Source: Afifella pfennigii DSM 17143 (lineage in GTDB: Bacteria > Pseudomonadota > Alphaproteobacteria > Rhizobiales > Afifellaceae). Taken from it: 64,000 bases of DNA. Below the pieces are notes generated by a model. It had not been told where the DNA came from and made no database searches. It saw only the letters and a program-made list of their open reading frames with translations. Shown piece after piece: positions 43,515-53,606 of this stretch (position 1 is its first letter; every line of letters begins with the position of its first letter). The position numbers and the translations under genes were made by a program. The DNA is taken from NCBI RefSeq assembly GCF_000688515.1, contig NZ_JHZK01000014.1, positions 24,193 through 88,192 on the forward strand, in the 5' to 3' direction.

Positions 43515-46500
43515 TCAGGCCGCCTCCGGCCCCTCCGCCCTGCCTCTTCCGGCAAGCCGGTTGGCGCGCTCGCGCAGGCTCTGGAAAATGACGTAGAGGG
43601 CCGGCACGACGAAGATGCCGATGGCGGCGGCGGCCAGCATGCCGCCGGCCACACCCGTGCCCACGGCGCGCCGCGACAGCATGGAGGCGCCTTCGGCGGT
43701 GACCAGCGGAATGAGGCCGGCGATGAAGGCGAAGCTCGTCATCATCACGGCGCGGAAGCGCGCATGCGCGCCGGAGATCGCCGCGTCGAGGATCGGCGCG
43801 CCCGCCTCGCGCCGCGCCTTGGCGAATTCCACGATGAGAATGGCGTTCTTGGCCGCCAGCGCGATGAGGACGACGAGGCCGATCTGGGCGTAGACGTTGA
43901 AGGGCAGGCCCGTCAGAAGCAGCGCCACCATGGAGCCGGCGACGCCAAAGACGACCGACAGAAGCACCGGCACCGGTATCGTCCAGCTCTCGTAGAGCCC
44001 GACGAGGAAGAGATAGGCGAAGAGCACCGCCAAGGCGAGGATCGCCGTCGTCTGCCCGGCCGCCTCCTTCTCCTGCAAGGCGGTGCCGGTCCAGGCGTAA
44101 TCGAAGCCCGGCGGCATGGCTCCGGCGGCCATCTCCTCCATCGCCAAAAGGGCGTCGCCGGAAGACGTGCCGGGGGCCGGATCGCCGTTGATGGTGGCGG
44201 AGCGCTGGTTGTTATAGCGCTGCAGCGAGATCGGCCCGACGATGTATTCCGGCTCGGCGAAGGCGCCGATGGGCACCATCTCGCCCGTATCGGAGCGCAC
44301 ATGCACCCGCGCGATGTCGCCGACGCTATCGCGCCCCGTCGGCGCGGCCGTCATACGCACCTGCCAGGACCGACCGAAGAGATTGAAATCGTTGACATAG
44401 GCCATGCCGAGCGTCGGCTGGAGCGCGGCGAAGACATCGGAGACCGGCACGCCCAGCGCATAGAGCCGCTCGCGGTCGATATTGAGAAAGAGCTGCGGGC
44501 TTTCCGCCGAGAAGGTGGTGTAGACGCCGGAAAGCCGCGGATCCTGATTGGCGGCGAAGGCGAGCCCGCGCGCGGTGGAGGCGAGCTCGGCGGCGCTGCG
44601 GCCCTGGGTGTCGAGGAGCTGGAACTCAAAGCCGGAGCCGGAGCCAAGGCCGGCGATCGGCGGCAGGTTGAAGGCGATGACCTGCGCCTCGCGGATGGCC
44701 GCGCCCTGTCGCATCGCCTGGCGGATGGCGGCGAAGACGGAGGTCTCCTCGCTGGTGCGCTCCGCAAAGGGCGCCATGGAAACGAGCGCGAAGGCGGCGT
44801 TCGACTTGGTGATGCCATCGAGGATGGAATAGCCGGTGACGGAGGTGACGCTCGCAACCCCTGGCAGTTCGCGCAGCATCTCCTCCACCCGCCGCTGCGC
44901 CGCGACGGTGCGATTGACGGAGGCCGCCTCCGGCAGGCGCGTCTCCACGATGAAGGAGCCCTGGTCCTCCGCCGGCAGGAACCCGGTCGGCACGATGCGG
45001 AAGAGACCGCCGGTGACAAGCAGCGCCACGAGAAGCAGGCCGAGGCCGAGGACGGCGCGCCGAGCGATGGCGCCGGCGATTTTGGCATAGCCGTCGCGCG
45101 TGCGGTCGATGCCGCGCGAAATCCAGCCCATGACGCCGCGGCGCGGGCCGTGATGCGGCTTCAGGACGATGGCGCAGAGCGCCGGCGACAGGGTGAGGGC
45201 GTTCACCGCCGAGATCACCATGGAAACGGAGACGGCGACGGCGAATTGCTGGAATAGCTGGCCGGAAATGCCGGGGATGAAGGCGACCGGGACGAAGACC
45301 GACAGAAGCACCAGGGTGATCGCCACGATGGCGCCGGTGATCTCGGCCATCGCCGCTGAGGCGGCCTCCGTCGGGCTCATCTCGGGATTGTCGGCCATCT
45401 TGGCCTCCACCGCCTCCACCACGACGATGGCGTCGTCGACGACGATGCCGATGGCCAGGACGAGCGCCAGGAGCGAGACGGTGTTGAGGGTGAAGCCCAT
45501 GGCCAGCATCACCGCGAAGGTGCCGACCAGCGCCACCGGCACGGCGATGACGGGCACGATGGTGGCGCGCAGCGAGCCGAGGAAGATGAAGACCACGAGG
45601 ACGACGAGGATGAAGGCCTCGAACAGCGTGTGCTCGACCTCCGAGATGCTCTCCTTCACGAAGACCGAATTGTCGGAGACGATCTCGTAGGACATGCCGG
45701 CTGGAAAGAAGCCGGCGGCACGCTCCATGGCCGCTTTCACGCCGTCCGCCGCATTGAGGGCGTTGCCGCCCGGCGCTAGATAGACGCCGACCAGCGTGGA
45801 AGGCAGGCCGTTGAAACTCGTCGCCACGTCGGCGCTCTTCTCGCCGAGCACCACCTCGGCGACATCGCTCACCCGCACGGTGCCGCCGCCCGGATCGGAG
45901 CGCAGGATGATGCGGGAGAACTCCTCCGCGCTCTCCAGCCGGCCCTGGGCGGAGATGTTGAGCTGCAGGCCGGGATCCTTGGTCATGGGCTGGCCGCCCA
46001 CCCGGCCGATCGCCGCCTGCACGTTCTGGCTCTTCAGCGCGGCGATGACGTCGGCAGGGGTGAGGCCGAGGGCCGCCAGCCGGTCGACGTCGAGCGACAC
46101 CTGCATGGCGAATTCGTTGCCGCCGAACATGGAGGCATCGCCCACCCCTGGCACACGCTTCAGCGTATCGATGAGATTGATACGGGCGTAATTGGTGAGA
46201 TCGGCGCCGCTCACCGCCTCGCTCTCGGAAAAAAGCACCACGCCGAGGAGGAGCGAGGAGCTCTTCTTGGCGACCTGCACGCCCGTCTGGCGCACCTCCG
46301 GCGGCAGGAGCGGTTCGGCCAGCGCCACCCGGTTCTGCACGTTGACGGTGGCGATATCCGGATCGGTGCCCACCTCGAAGCTGACGTTCAGGATGTAGGT
46401 GCCGTCGGCGCCGGAGGTCGACTTCATGTAGATCATGCGGTCGACGCCGATGACCTTGTCCTCGATCACCTGCGCCACGGTCTGCTCCACCACCTCCGCC

Positions 46501-46661
46501 CCTGCCCCGGGATAGGAGGCGGTGACGGAGACCTGCGGCGGCACGATATCGGGGAATTGCTCCACCGGCATGCGCAGCAGGGCGATGAGGCCGGCGAGGA
46601 AGAGGACGATGGAAATCACCCCGGCGAGCCGGGGGCGCTTGATGAAGGTATCAGCGAGCAT
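43515..46661 (-). CDS. RND-family efflux transporter, HAE1 (AcrB/MexF-like)
   Basis: 1048 aa, the usual length. Twelve membrane helices in two halves with two large periplasmic loops each. It starts [20 protein letters not shown] and carries the proton-relay region [20 protein letters not shown] (double Asp in helix 4). [20 protein letters not shown] and [17 protein letters not shown] in the porter loops are typical of drug-exporting HAE1 pumps rather than CusA-type metal pumps (which have Met clusters). The protein exports hydrophobic drugs or metabolites with the adaptor just upstream (3-base gap) and a TolC-type outer-membrane channel not encoded here. Confidence 0.93.
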   Translation of the reverse strand: MLADTFIKRPRLAGVISIVLFLAGLIALLRMPVEQFPDIVPPQVSVTASYPGAGAEVVEQTVAQVIEDKVIGVDRMIYMKSTSGADGTYILNVSFEVGTDPDIATVNVQNRVALAEPLLPPEVRQTGVQVAKKSSSLLLGVVLFSESEAVSGADLTNYARINLIDTLKRVPGVGDASMFGGNEFAMQVSLDVDRLAALGLTPADVIAALKSQNVQAAIGRVGGQPMTKDPGLQLNISAQGRLESAEEFSRIILRSDPGGGTVRVSDVAEVVLGEKSADVATSFNGLPSTLVGVYLAPGGNALNAADGVKAAMERAAGFFPAGMSYEIVSDNSVFVKESISEVEHTLFEAFILVVLVVFIFLGSLRATIVPVIAVPVALVGTFAVMLAMGFTLNTVSLLALVLAIGIVVDDAIVVVEAVEAKMADNPEMSPTEAASAAMAEITGAIVAITLVLLSVFVPVAFIPGISGQLFQQFAVAVSVSMVISAVNALTLSPALCAIVLKPHHGPRRGVMGWISRGIDRTRDGYAKIAGAIARRAVLGLGLLLVALLVTGGLFRIVPTGFLPAEDQGSFIVETRLPEAASVNRTVAAQRRVEEMLRELPGVASVTSVTGYSILDGITKSNAAFALVSMAPFAERTSEETSVFAAIRQAMRQGAAIREAQVIAFNLPPIAGLGSGSGFEFQLLDTQGRSAAELASTARGLAFAANQDPRLSGVYTTFSAESPQLFLNIDRERLYALGVPVSDVFAALQPTLGMAYVNDFNLFGRSWQVRMTAAPTGRDSVGDIARVHVRSDTGEMVPIGAFAEPEYIVGPISLQRYNNQRSATINGDPAPGTSSGDALLAMEEMAAGAMPPGFDYAWTGTALQEKEAAGQTTAILALAVLFAYLFLVGLYESWTIPVPVLLSVVFGVAGSMVALLLTGLPFNVYAQIGLVVLIALAAKNAILIVEFAKARREAGAPILDAAISGAHARFRAVMMTSFAFIAGLIPLVTAEGASMLSRRAVGTGVAGGMLAAAAIGIFVVPALYVIFQSLRERANRLAGRGRAEGPEAA

Positions 46662-46664
46662 GGT

Positions 46665-47792
46665 TCAGCCGTTCCCGGCCGGAGCGGCGTCGACGACCAT
46701 GCCCGGCCGCACCTTGTTGACGCCCTCGGTGATGACGAGCTCGCCTTCCTGAAGCCCGGCGGCGATGACAGAAAAACCCTCGGAGGTGCGGCTAACCTCG
46801 ACGCGGCGCTGCTCCACCGTCTCGCCCTCGCCCACCACCAGGACGAAGGCGCCCTGAATGTCGCGCTGCACCGCTTCCTGCGGCACCGCGAGCACGCCTT
46901 CGGACGCCGCGGCGGTGAGGATGACGCGCACCAGCTCGCCGTCCAAGAGCAGCCCGTCGGGATTGTCGAAAAGGGCGCGCAGGGTCACGCTGTCGGTGCC
47001 GGCATTGACGGCGCTGTCGACGAAATCGATGTCGCCCGGCCTGTCGTAGCGACTGCCATTGGCAAGCTCCAGCGTCACCGCGGCCTCGCGCGCCGCGCTT
47101 CCCGCTTCCAGCCGCTCCACATAATTGCGCAGCGCCGCCGTGGGGACCGGAAACACCACATGGATCGGATCAAGTTGGATAAGGGTGGCAAGCGCGCCGC
47201 TCTCCGGGCCGACAAGCGCGCCTTCATCCACGGCGGAGGCGCCGATGCGCCCGTCGAAGGGGGCGGTGATCTCGGTATAAGAAAGGTTGATGCGCGCACG
47301 CTCCAGCGAGCCCTGAAGCCGAATCACGTCGCCCTCGGACCTCGCCAGCATCGCCTCGGCATTGTCGAGCGCCGCCTGCGGCGCGGCCTGGCGCTCCACC
47401 AGCTGTGCCTGGCGGTCGCGGTCCAGACTGGCGAGATCGCGGGTCGCCTCGGCGCTTTTCAGCGCGCCTTCCGCCTCCGTCACGGCGGTGGCGTAGAGGT
47501 CGGGCTCGATGCGGTAGAGAAGCTGGCCCTCGCGCACCCGGTCGCCGGGCTGAAAGTTGACCTCTTTGAGCGTTCCGCCGACCCGCGCCACCAGGGAAAC
47601 GCGCCGGTCGGCATCGAGGCGTCCGTTGAAGCGGGCCGTCTCGGCCAGGTCGACGATGGCGGCCGGGGCGACGACAACGGCGGGCGGCGGCGCCTCCTGC
47701 GCCATGCCCGCGCCGTGCCACAACATAGCCAGGCCAAACGCCGCGCCGCCCATCAGCAAGGCGCCGCCCCTCATCGAGCCCAGCTCCGACAT
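46665..47792 (-). CDS. RND efflux periplasmic adaptor subunit
   Basis: 375 aa from the ATG at 47792 (MSELGSMRGG), with GGGGGAAG upstream; an ATG six codons later is possible. A signal/anchor (GGALLMGGAAFGLAMLWHG) ends before AQEAPPP. The body is a standard MFP: barrel-sandwich half GRLDADRRVSLVARVGGTLK, long coiled coil (about 95-165, rich in Ala, Glu and Arg), SYTEITAPFDGRIG return half, then the beta-barrel. It links the RND pump to the outer-membrane channel. It follows the AraC gene on the same strand by ~210 bases, a gap that probably holds the pump promoter. Confidence 0.92.
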   Translation of the reverse strand: MSELGSMRGGALLMGGAAFGLAMLWHGAGMAQEAPPPAVVVAPAAIVDLAETARFNGRLDADRRVSLVARVGGTLKEVNFQPGDRVREGQLLYRIEPDLYATAVTEAEGALKSAEATRDLASLDRDRQAQLVERQAAPQAALDNAEAMLARSEGDVIRLQGSLERARINLSYTEITAPFDGRIGASAVDEGALVGPESGALATLIQLDPIHVVFPVPTAALRNYVERLEAGSAAREAAVTLELANGSRYDRPGDIDFVDSAVNAGTDSVTLRALFDNPDGLLLDGELVRVILTAAASEGVLAVPQEAVQRDIQGAFVLVVGEGETVEQRRVEVSRTSEGFSVIAAGLQEGELVITEGVNKVRPGMVVDAAPAGNG

Positions 47793-47953
47793 CCACTTCC
47801 CCCTCAAGCCCAAACAAACATGGAGATCGTCGGAGGTTGTGGCGGCGGTAGAAACTTTGTCAACTCACGGGTACGGCAAATGGCGACGAATGCCGGGGTT
47901 TTCGCAAGCGCCAAGTCTCCGCGCAGACCCGCCGGAGGTGCGGCGAGGACGAT

Positions 47954-47994
47954 CGGCCGGGCCAGTGCCGCGAGAGGCAAGCCCGGACCGGCCG
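47954..47994 (-). terminator. Nested hairpin downstream of the AraC gene
   Basis: CCGGGC (47957-47962) pairs with GCCCGG (47981-47986), with an inner TGCC/GGCA stem and an outer CGGCC/GGCCG pair. It lies just past the AraC gene stop and before the RND adaptor. No T-run follows. A weak terminator or a structured leader are both possible. Confidence 0.35.
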
Positions 47995-48003
47995 GCTGCG
48001 GCG

Positions 48004-49035
48004 TCAAGCGCCCTTGCCGGGCTGGCGCGAAAACCGCCGGATTTCCCGCGGGCTCTTCGCCGCCCAGCGCCTGACGGCCCGGCTGAGGCAAGCCTGGCTT
48101 GAATAGCCGAGACCGGCGGAGATGGCGCCGAAGGGCTCGGCAGTCCCTTCGATCGCCGCAAGGGCGTGGATACGGCGGGCCTCGTCCAGAACGCTGGTGA
48201 AGGCGGTATCGGCCGCTGCCAGCAGCCTTTGCAGGGTCCGGGCGCTGACGCCGGTCGCGTGCGCGACATCGCGCAAGGTCGGCTTGCCCTCGACCAGCAT
48301 CTCCTCGATCTGGATGCGGACGGCCTCCACCAGCGAAAGCTGCTCGTTCAACCGCACCCATTGCGCGGCGAGAGGCGGCGCGGGCTGCAGCAGCGCCAAA
48401 GGCGCCGCATAGGGACGGTCGAGCGCGCCCTGCCGGAAATGCAGCACCAAAGTTCCGCAAACGGAGGGCCGGACCTCCCCGTGCAGCCAGCGCTGAAGCT
48501 CCCGGATCCTGACGCCGTCCCAGGGAACGATCTCCACCAGACGAAGCTGGCGCTCGCCCGCGCCAGCGGCCTCCACGAGCCCCGAAAGGGTCATGGCCGT
48601 CAGCTGCTGGGCGATATGCAGGCCGGCCGGATCGAAGGCGCCGAGGAAGGCGGCGCAGACCACCGGATGCTGGCGGGCGGTGTCGATCCAGATCCGTTCG
48701 TGACTGGAAAAATACGGCATGGCCCGCGAGGCACGCATCAGCGCCTCTCGGGGCGTGCGCGCCCCCGCCAGAGCATGGCCGATGAGACCGAAATCGGTCA
48801 GCGTGCGAGCCCCATAGCTGCGGCAGCCCATGTCCCACAGCCCCTCGCGCCGGGCGACAATCCCCAAAAAGGTGAACATGCCGGCAAAGGGGGTCGGCGC
48901 TTCCGGCCTTTCCCACGGATAGGCGGCAAGATGGGCAACGGCGAAGGCACGCTGCAAGGGCACGCCCTCCCCTTCCAGCCAGAAGAGAAAAGGACGCAAG
49001 GCGGCGGCGCGCGCAAGCGGCAGCTCGGCCGACAT
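48004..49035 (-). CDS. AraC-family transcriptional regulator (AraC_binding_2/OruR-like)
   Basis: 343 aa. The N-terminal ~230 residues resemble the OruR-type sensing domain (TLTDFGLIGHALAGARTPRE is typical). The C-terminal AraC HTH pair spans about 245-335: VEGKPTLRDVAHATGVSART then FGAISAGLGYSSQACLSRAV with SPREIR. It is divergent from the sulfatase and upstream of the RND genes on its own strand, so either could be its target. OruR-like regulators answer to hydrophobic small molecules, which fits a drug pump. Confidence 0.87.
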   Translation of the reverse strand: MSAELPLARAAALRPFLFWLEGEGVPLQRAFAVAHLAAYPWERPEAPTPFAGMFTFLGIVARREGLWDMGCRSYGARTLTDFGLIGHALAGARTPREALMRASRAMPYFSSHERIWIDTARQHPVVCAAFLGAFDPAGLHIAQQLTAMTLSGLVEAAGAGERQLRLVEIVPWDGVRIRELQRWLHGEVRPSVCGTLVLHFRQGALDRPYAAPLALLQPAPPLAAQWVRLNEQLSLVEAVRIQIEEMLVEGKPTLRDVAHATGVSARTLQRLLAAADTAFTSVLDEARRIHALAAIEGTAEPFGAISAGLGYSSQACLSRAVRRWAAKSPREIRRFSRQPGKGA

Positions 49036-49273
49036 ACCCAGCCTCGCACAGTATTAATCGGCTTCCAAAATACCCCGAACTGGCGCGCGAAGCAAAATTC
49101 GTCTCCCCGAAAGGCATACAATCGGTGCGCTTCTGAGCCCAAGACCCGTTATGCTGCGGGGCAAGGAAGTCACCGCAGCGGGCCAACAGGCGATATCGCG
49201 CTTGCCGGCCGCGCACAACGACCGGCCAGTCACGCTCAGGACGCGCGAAGACAGGCAATGCGGAGGCTTGACG

Positions 49274-51766
49274 ATGAACAGAACCTTCACCGCATTTTTG
49301 GCGATGCTCGCGACCGGCGCCCTATGGGCGACGCCCTCCCTTGCTCAGACAAGTTCCGGTGCGCCGAACGCCACAACCACGATCGACGGCCTTCAGCTCC
49401 CACCGCCACCGCCGCAATTCGGCGGCACGATCAACGAGCAGGCGCTGCAATCGACGCCCTGGTGGCCGCCGCGCGTGGTGCCGCCGGATGGCGCGCCGAA
49501 TGTGCTGCTCATCATCACCGACGATGCCGGCTTCGGCGTGCCGAGCACCTTCGGCGGCGTGATCCCGACCGAAACGATGGACAAGCTCGCGCAGGAAGGG
49601 CTCCGGTTCACCAACATCCATTCCACGGCGCTCTGCTCGCCGACGCGCGCCGCGCTGATCACCGGCCGCAACCACCATTCAGCGGGCTTCGGCGTCATTT
49701 CCGAGCAATCGACGGGCTATCCCGGCTACAATTCCATCATCGCGAAGGACAAGGCGACGATCGGCCGGATCCTGCTCGACAACGGCTACAACACCTCGTG
49801 GTTCGGCAAGAACCACAACACGCCGGCCTTCCAGGCCAGCCAGTCCGGGCCCTTCGACCAGTGGCCGACCGGCATGGGCTTCGAATACTTCTACGGCTTC
49901 GTGGGCGGCGATGCCAACCAGTGGCAGCCGAACCTCTTCCGCAACACGACGCAGATCTACCCCTTCGACGGCGATCCTGAATGGAACCTGATCACCGGCA
50001 TGGCGGACGACGCCATCGACTGGATCACGCGCATGCACCAGACCGCCCCGTCGAAGCCCTTCTTCGTCAAATACGCCCCCGGCGCCACGCACGCACCGCA
50101 CCACCCGACCAAGGAATGGGTGGAGAAGATCGCGGCGATGAACCTCTTCGACGATGGCTACGAGGCGCTGCGCCAGACGATCTTCGACAACCAGAAGAAG
50201 ATGGGGCTCGTGCCTGAGGACGCAAAGCTCGCGCCCTGGCCGGCCGACGAGATCAAGCCCTGGGAGGAGCTCACCGACACCGAAAAGAAGCTGTTCATCC
50301 GGCAGGTGGAGATTTTCGCCGCCTATGCCGCCTATACCGATCACGAAATCGGGCGCGTGATCGAGGCGATCGAGGATATCGGCGAGATCGACAACACGCT
50401 GATATTCTACATTAACGGCGACAACGGCACGAGCGCGGAGGGCGGCCCGCTGGGGACGCCGAACGAGGTCGCGTTCTTCAACGGGCTCAACATGATCCCG
50501 GCCGAAACGCAGATGAAGTGGTACGACGTCTGGGGCACCGAGGAGACCTACAATCACATGTCCGCCGGCTGGTCCTGGGCCTTCGACACGCCGTTCGACT
50601 GGTTCAAACAGAACGCCTCGCGCCTGGGCGGCATCCGCCAGAACATGGTCGTCTCCTGGCCGGCGCGCATCACCGACAAGGGCGGCAAGCGCGACCAGTT
50701 CATGCATGTCATCGATGTCGTGCCCACCATCCTGGAGGTCACAGGCATCAAGGCGCCGCAGGAAGTCGACGGCATCCAGCAAGCCCCGATCGAAGGCACG
50801 AGCTTCGCCTACGCCTTCGAGGCGGCGAACGCCGATGAGCCAAGCCGCCACAAGACCCAGTATTTCGAGATGTTCGGGCAATGGGCGCTGTATCACGAGG
50901 GCTGGCTGTTGAGCACCAAGGTCAACCGGGCGCCGTGGGATGTCACAGGCCCGGCCAACCCCGATCCGCTGAACAACCAGGTGCTTCAGCTCTACGATTT
51001 GACCAAGGACATGAACCAGACGACGGACATCGCCGATGCGCATCCCGACAAGGTCAACGAACTGAAGGCGATGTTCATCGAGGAGGCAAAGAAGTATCAG
51101 GTCTTCCCGATGGATGCCTCCGTTCAGGCCCGGATCGTCGCGCCGCGTCCGAACATCACCGCGGGGCGGAAGGAGTTCGTCTATACGCGCCCGATGACGG
51201 GACTGCCGCAGGGCGACTCGCCGCTCCTGCTCAACACGTCCTACACGATCACCGCCGAGCTGGACGTGCCTGAAGGCGGCGCCGAGGGAATGATCCTCAC
51301 CTCCGGCGGGCGCTTCGCCGGCTACGGGCTGTACCTGAAGGACAGCAAGCCGGTGTTCGTGTGGAACCTGGTCGATCTTGAGCGGATCAAGTGGGAAGGG
51401 TCGGACCCCCTGACGCCCGGCAAGCATACCGTCGAGTTCGACTTCAAGTACGATGGGCTTGGCATCGGCACGCTCGCCTACAACAATTCGAGCGGCATCG
51501 GCCAGGCCGGCACGGGCACGCTGAAAGTCGACGGCAAGGACGTCGACACCAAGGCGATGAAGAACACCCTGCCCGTGATCCTGCAATGGGACGAAGCCTT
51601 CGACATCGGCTCCGACACGCTGACGGGGGTCAACGACGCCGATTACAAGCCGCCCTTCCCGCTGACGGCCAAGCTTGAGAAGCTCACGATCACGATGGAC
51701 CGGCCCGAGCTCTCAGAGGCAGACAAGAAGAAGCTGCAAGAGGCGATGCACAAGGCCAGCGACTGA
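49274..51766 (+). CDS. Type I arylsulfatase, secreted
   Basis: 830 aa from the ATG at 49274 with GGAGG at proper spacing. A signal peptide (TFTAFLAMLATGALWATPSLA) precedes a Pro-rich linker (QLPPPPPQFGG). The sulfatase domain has metal ligands in LLIITDDAGFG and YINGDNGTSAEGG, and the formylglycine motif CSPTRAALITGR with Cys121. The Cys is converted to formylglycine by a partner enzyme not encoded here. Lys in WFGKNHN and His in GATHAPHHP complete the site. A ~180-residue beta-rich C-terminal domain follows. It hydrolyses sulfate esters in the periplasm to gain sulfate. It faces the AraC gene; the 238-base region between them should hold both promoters. Confidence 0.92.
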   Translation: MNRTFTAFLAMLATGALWATPSLAQTSSGAPNATTTIDGLQLPPPPPQFGGTINEQALQSTPWWPPRVVPPDGAPNVLLIITDDAGFGVPSTFGGVIPTETMDKLAQEGLRFTNIHSTALCSPTRAALITGRNHHSAGFGVISEQSTGYPGYNSIIAKDKATIGRILLDNGYNTSWFGKNHNTPAFQASQSGPFDQWPTGMGFEYFYGFVGGDANQWQPNLFRNTTQIYPFDGDPEWNLITGMADDAIDWITRMHQTAPSKPFFVKYAPGATHAPHHPTKEWVEKIAAMNLFDDGYEALRQTIFDNQKKMGLVPEDAKLAPWPADEIKPWEELTDTEKKLFIRQVEIFAAYAAYTDHEIGRVIEAIEDIGEIDNTLIFYINGDNGTSAEGGPLGTPNEVAFFNGLNMIPAETQMKWYDVWGTEETYNHMSAGWSWAFDTPFDWFKQNASRLGGIRQNMVVSWPARITDKGGKRDQFMHVIDVVPTILEVTGIKAPQEVDGIQQAPIEGTSFAYAFEAANADEPSRHKTQYFEMFGQWALYHEGWLLSTKVNRAPWDVTGPANPDPLNNQVLQLYDLTKDMNQTTDIADAHPDKVNELKAMFIEEAKKYQVFPMDASVQARIVAPRPNITAGRKEFVYTRPMTGLPQGDSPLLLNTSYTITAELDVPEGGAEGMILTSGGRFAGYGLYLKDSKPVFVWNLVDLERIKWEGSDPLTPGKHTVEFDFKYDGLGIGTLAYNNSSGIGQAGTGTLKVDGKDVDTKAMKNTLPVILQWDEAFDIGSDTLTGVNDADYKPPFPLTAKLEKLTITMDRPELSEADKKKLQEAMHKASD

Positions 51767-51776
51767 AGGAGGCGGG

Positions 51777-51799
51777 CGGGCCGGCTTCGGCACGGCCCG
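51777..51799. terminator. Hairpin between convergent sulfatase and sugar ABC genes
   Basis: CGGGCCG (51777-51783) pairs with CGGCCCG (51793-51799) over a 9-base loop, extended by an outer GGCGG/CCGCC pair. It lies between two convergent stops (51766 and 51809), so it can serve both. Confidence 0.55.
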
Positions 51800-51808
51800 C
51801 GCTCCGCC

Positions 51809-52573
51809 TTAGCCGGCCTCTTCCAGTGCCGTCTCGCCGCGCATGATGAGGTCGGAGAGAGCCTGGGCGTTAAGGCCCTCCGTCGGCAGCGAGGTCTCGG
51901 TGCGCCCGCCGCGCAAAATCGTCACCCGGTCGGCGACGGCGATGACGTCGTTCATGTTGTGGCTGATGAGAATGACGGTAACGCCGTTCTCCTTCAGCCG
52001 GCGGATGAGCTTGATAACCTCTTCCGTCTCGCGCACGCCGAGGGCGGCGGTCGGCTCGTCCATGACGATGATCTCGGCGTTCCAGCGCAACGCCCGGCAC
52101 AGCGCCACCGCCTGGCGCTGGCCGCCGGACAGGTTCTCCACCCGCGCCGTCATATCGCGCATGACGGAGTTGAGCTGGACGAGGAAATCCTGCGAGCGGG
52201 CGATCATGGCGGCGCGGTCCAGAACCGGGATGCCGAGGACGCGCTTGACCAGCTCAGAGCCCATGAAGACGTTCTGGTAGATGGTCAGGCCGGGAGCCAG
52301 GCCGAGATCCTGATGGATGGTGGCGATGCCGGCCGCGAGCGCGTCGTGCGGGCTGGAAAAGCGCACCTTCTCGCCGCGCAGGGCGATCTCGCCGGCATCG
52401 GGATGCTCCACGCCGGCAACGAGCTTGATGAGGGTCGACTTGCCGGCGCCGTTGTCGCCGCACAGCGCATGCACCTCGCCCCTGGCAACGGCAAGATCGG
52501 CCCCGCGCAAGGCCTTCACCGCGCCGTAGGACTTCGCCGCACCGCGCACCGACAGGATCTCGCTCATCTGCAT
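51809..52573 (-). CDS. Sugar ABC transporter ATP-binding protein (single-domain, CUT2 type)
   Basis: 254 aa. Walker A ([17 protein letters not shown]), Q-loop (IHQDLGLAPGLTIYQNVFMG), signature (NLSGGQRQAVALCRAL), Walker B (IIVMDEPTAALGV) and His (ISHNMND). The GDNGAGKS form and LGVRETEEV are typical of fructose/ribose-type CUT2 ATPases. Many CUT2 ATPases are duplicated to ~500 aa; this one is the single form, as in FrcA. It is the last gene of the operon kinase-permease-binding protein-ATPase. Confidence 0.9.
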   Translation of the reverse strand: MQMSEILSVRGAAKSYGAVKALRGADLAVARGEVHALCGDNGAGKSTLIKLVAGVEHPDAGEIALRGEKVRFSSPHDALAAGIATIHQDLGLAPGLTIYQNVFMGSELVKRVLGIPVLDRAAMIARSQDFLVQLNSVMRDMTARVENLSGGQRQAVALCRALRWNAEIIVMDEPTAALGVRETEEVIKLIRRLKENGVTVILISHNMNDVIAVADRVTILRGGRTETSLPTEGLNAQALSDLIMRGETALEEAG

Positions 52574-52618
52574 CCTCTGTGGGAAACAGCCGGCGGCGGG
52601 CGCCGCCGGCCCTCGCGC

Positions 52619-53566
52619 CTATTCCTCGATGAAAGCATCGACATTGGACTGATCGACGAGATCGGCGCCCATGAAGAGATAGGGGCCGGAAGTCACCGCC
52701 TCCTTGGCCTCGCCGTCGACGGCGATGCGCTGCATCGCCTCCACCGCGCCCTCGCCCATCGCCTCGAAGGGGATGGCGACGGTCGCCATCAGCATGGAAT
52801 CGGGCGATTTGATGCGCCGGTAGGTCTCCTGGCCGCCATCGATGGAGACGAGCACGACATCGCCCTTCTGCATGCCCTGCTCTTTGAGAAGATCGTCGAT
52901 GATGAAAGCCTGGCCGTCGAAGGAGGCCCAGATGCCTTCAAAGTTGCCGGCGTTCTGCAGGATCAGCGCGCTCATGCCGCTGCGCACGTCCTCGCGCCAG
53001 CTCTTGGTGCGGGCCATGGAATGGGAGCCGACTTCCTCAACGGCCTTGTTCTCGCTGAGGACGACATCGAGCACCTTGCCGCGGACGCGGGTGCCGACAT
53101 TGGATTCAAAGCGCTGGGTGAGGATCGGGCCTTCATAGCCGATCTGGCCGAGAAGGTAGAGCGCGGCCTCCGCGCCAACGGCATATTCGTTGACCTGGAT
53201 ATCGAAGAGGGCGTGCGGGCTCGCCCCGCTCATCACGGTGATGAGGGGAATGCCGGCCTCCTTGGCCGCCTGCATCTGGGCGTCGAACTCCACCGGCTTC
53301 GACATGGCCAGCACGATGCCGTCGACGCCGCGCTGGATGAGGTTCTCGATCTGCTCGGCATGGGTCGGCAGGGTGCCGTTGGAGTTCAAGACGACGACGT
53401 CCCAGCCCTTCTCCTTGGCGGCCGCCTCGGCCGCGTTGGCGACGCGGGCATGCGTCTCCGACGACATCTGAAAGGCGACGACGCCGAGCTCGAAGGCCTT
53501 GGCGGAGACCGCCGAGCCGAGAGCGAGGATTGAGGCCGCCAGAACCGGCGCGAAAAACTTCTTCAT
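52619..53566 (-). CDS. Sugar ABC transporter substrate-binding protein
   Basis: 315 aa. Signal peptide PVLAASILALGSAVSAKAFE. Mature protein is a type I periplasmic binding protein (ribose/xylose family): LGVVAFQMSSETHARVANAA, then AEQIENLIQRGVDGIVLAMS and DGQAFIIDDLLKEQG with hinge strands. It binds a sugar or polyol for the adjacent transporter. Not a DctP or TctC type. The ligand cannot be read from sequence; the linked FGGY kinase and DeoR regulator suggest a pentose or polyol. Confidence 0.9.
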   Translation of the reverse strand: MKKFFAPVLAASILALGSAVSAKAFELGVVAFQMSSETHARVANAAEAAAKEKGWDVVVLNSNGTLPTHAEQIENLIQRGVDGIVLAMSKPVEFDAQMQAAKEAGIPLITVMSGASPHALFDIQVNEYAVGAEAALYLLGQIGYEGPILTQRFESNVGTRVRGKVLDVVLSENKAVEEVGSHSMARTKSWREDVRSGMSALILQNAGNFEGIWASFDGQAFIIDDLLKEQGMQKGDVVLVSIDGGQETYRRIKSPDSMLMATVAIPFEAMGEGAVEAMQRIAVDGEAKEAVTSGPYLFMGADLVDQSNVDAFIEE

Positions 53567-53606
53567 GGGGTTCCCCTTCTTGCGTCTTCCTTGGGGTTGC
53601 GGGCGC

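Noticed and set aside
43329..45257. A 642-codon open frame on the plus strand
   Set aside because: Antisense to the RND transporter; shadow composition, no motif.
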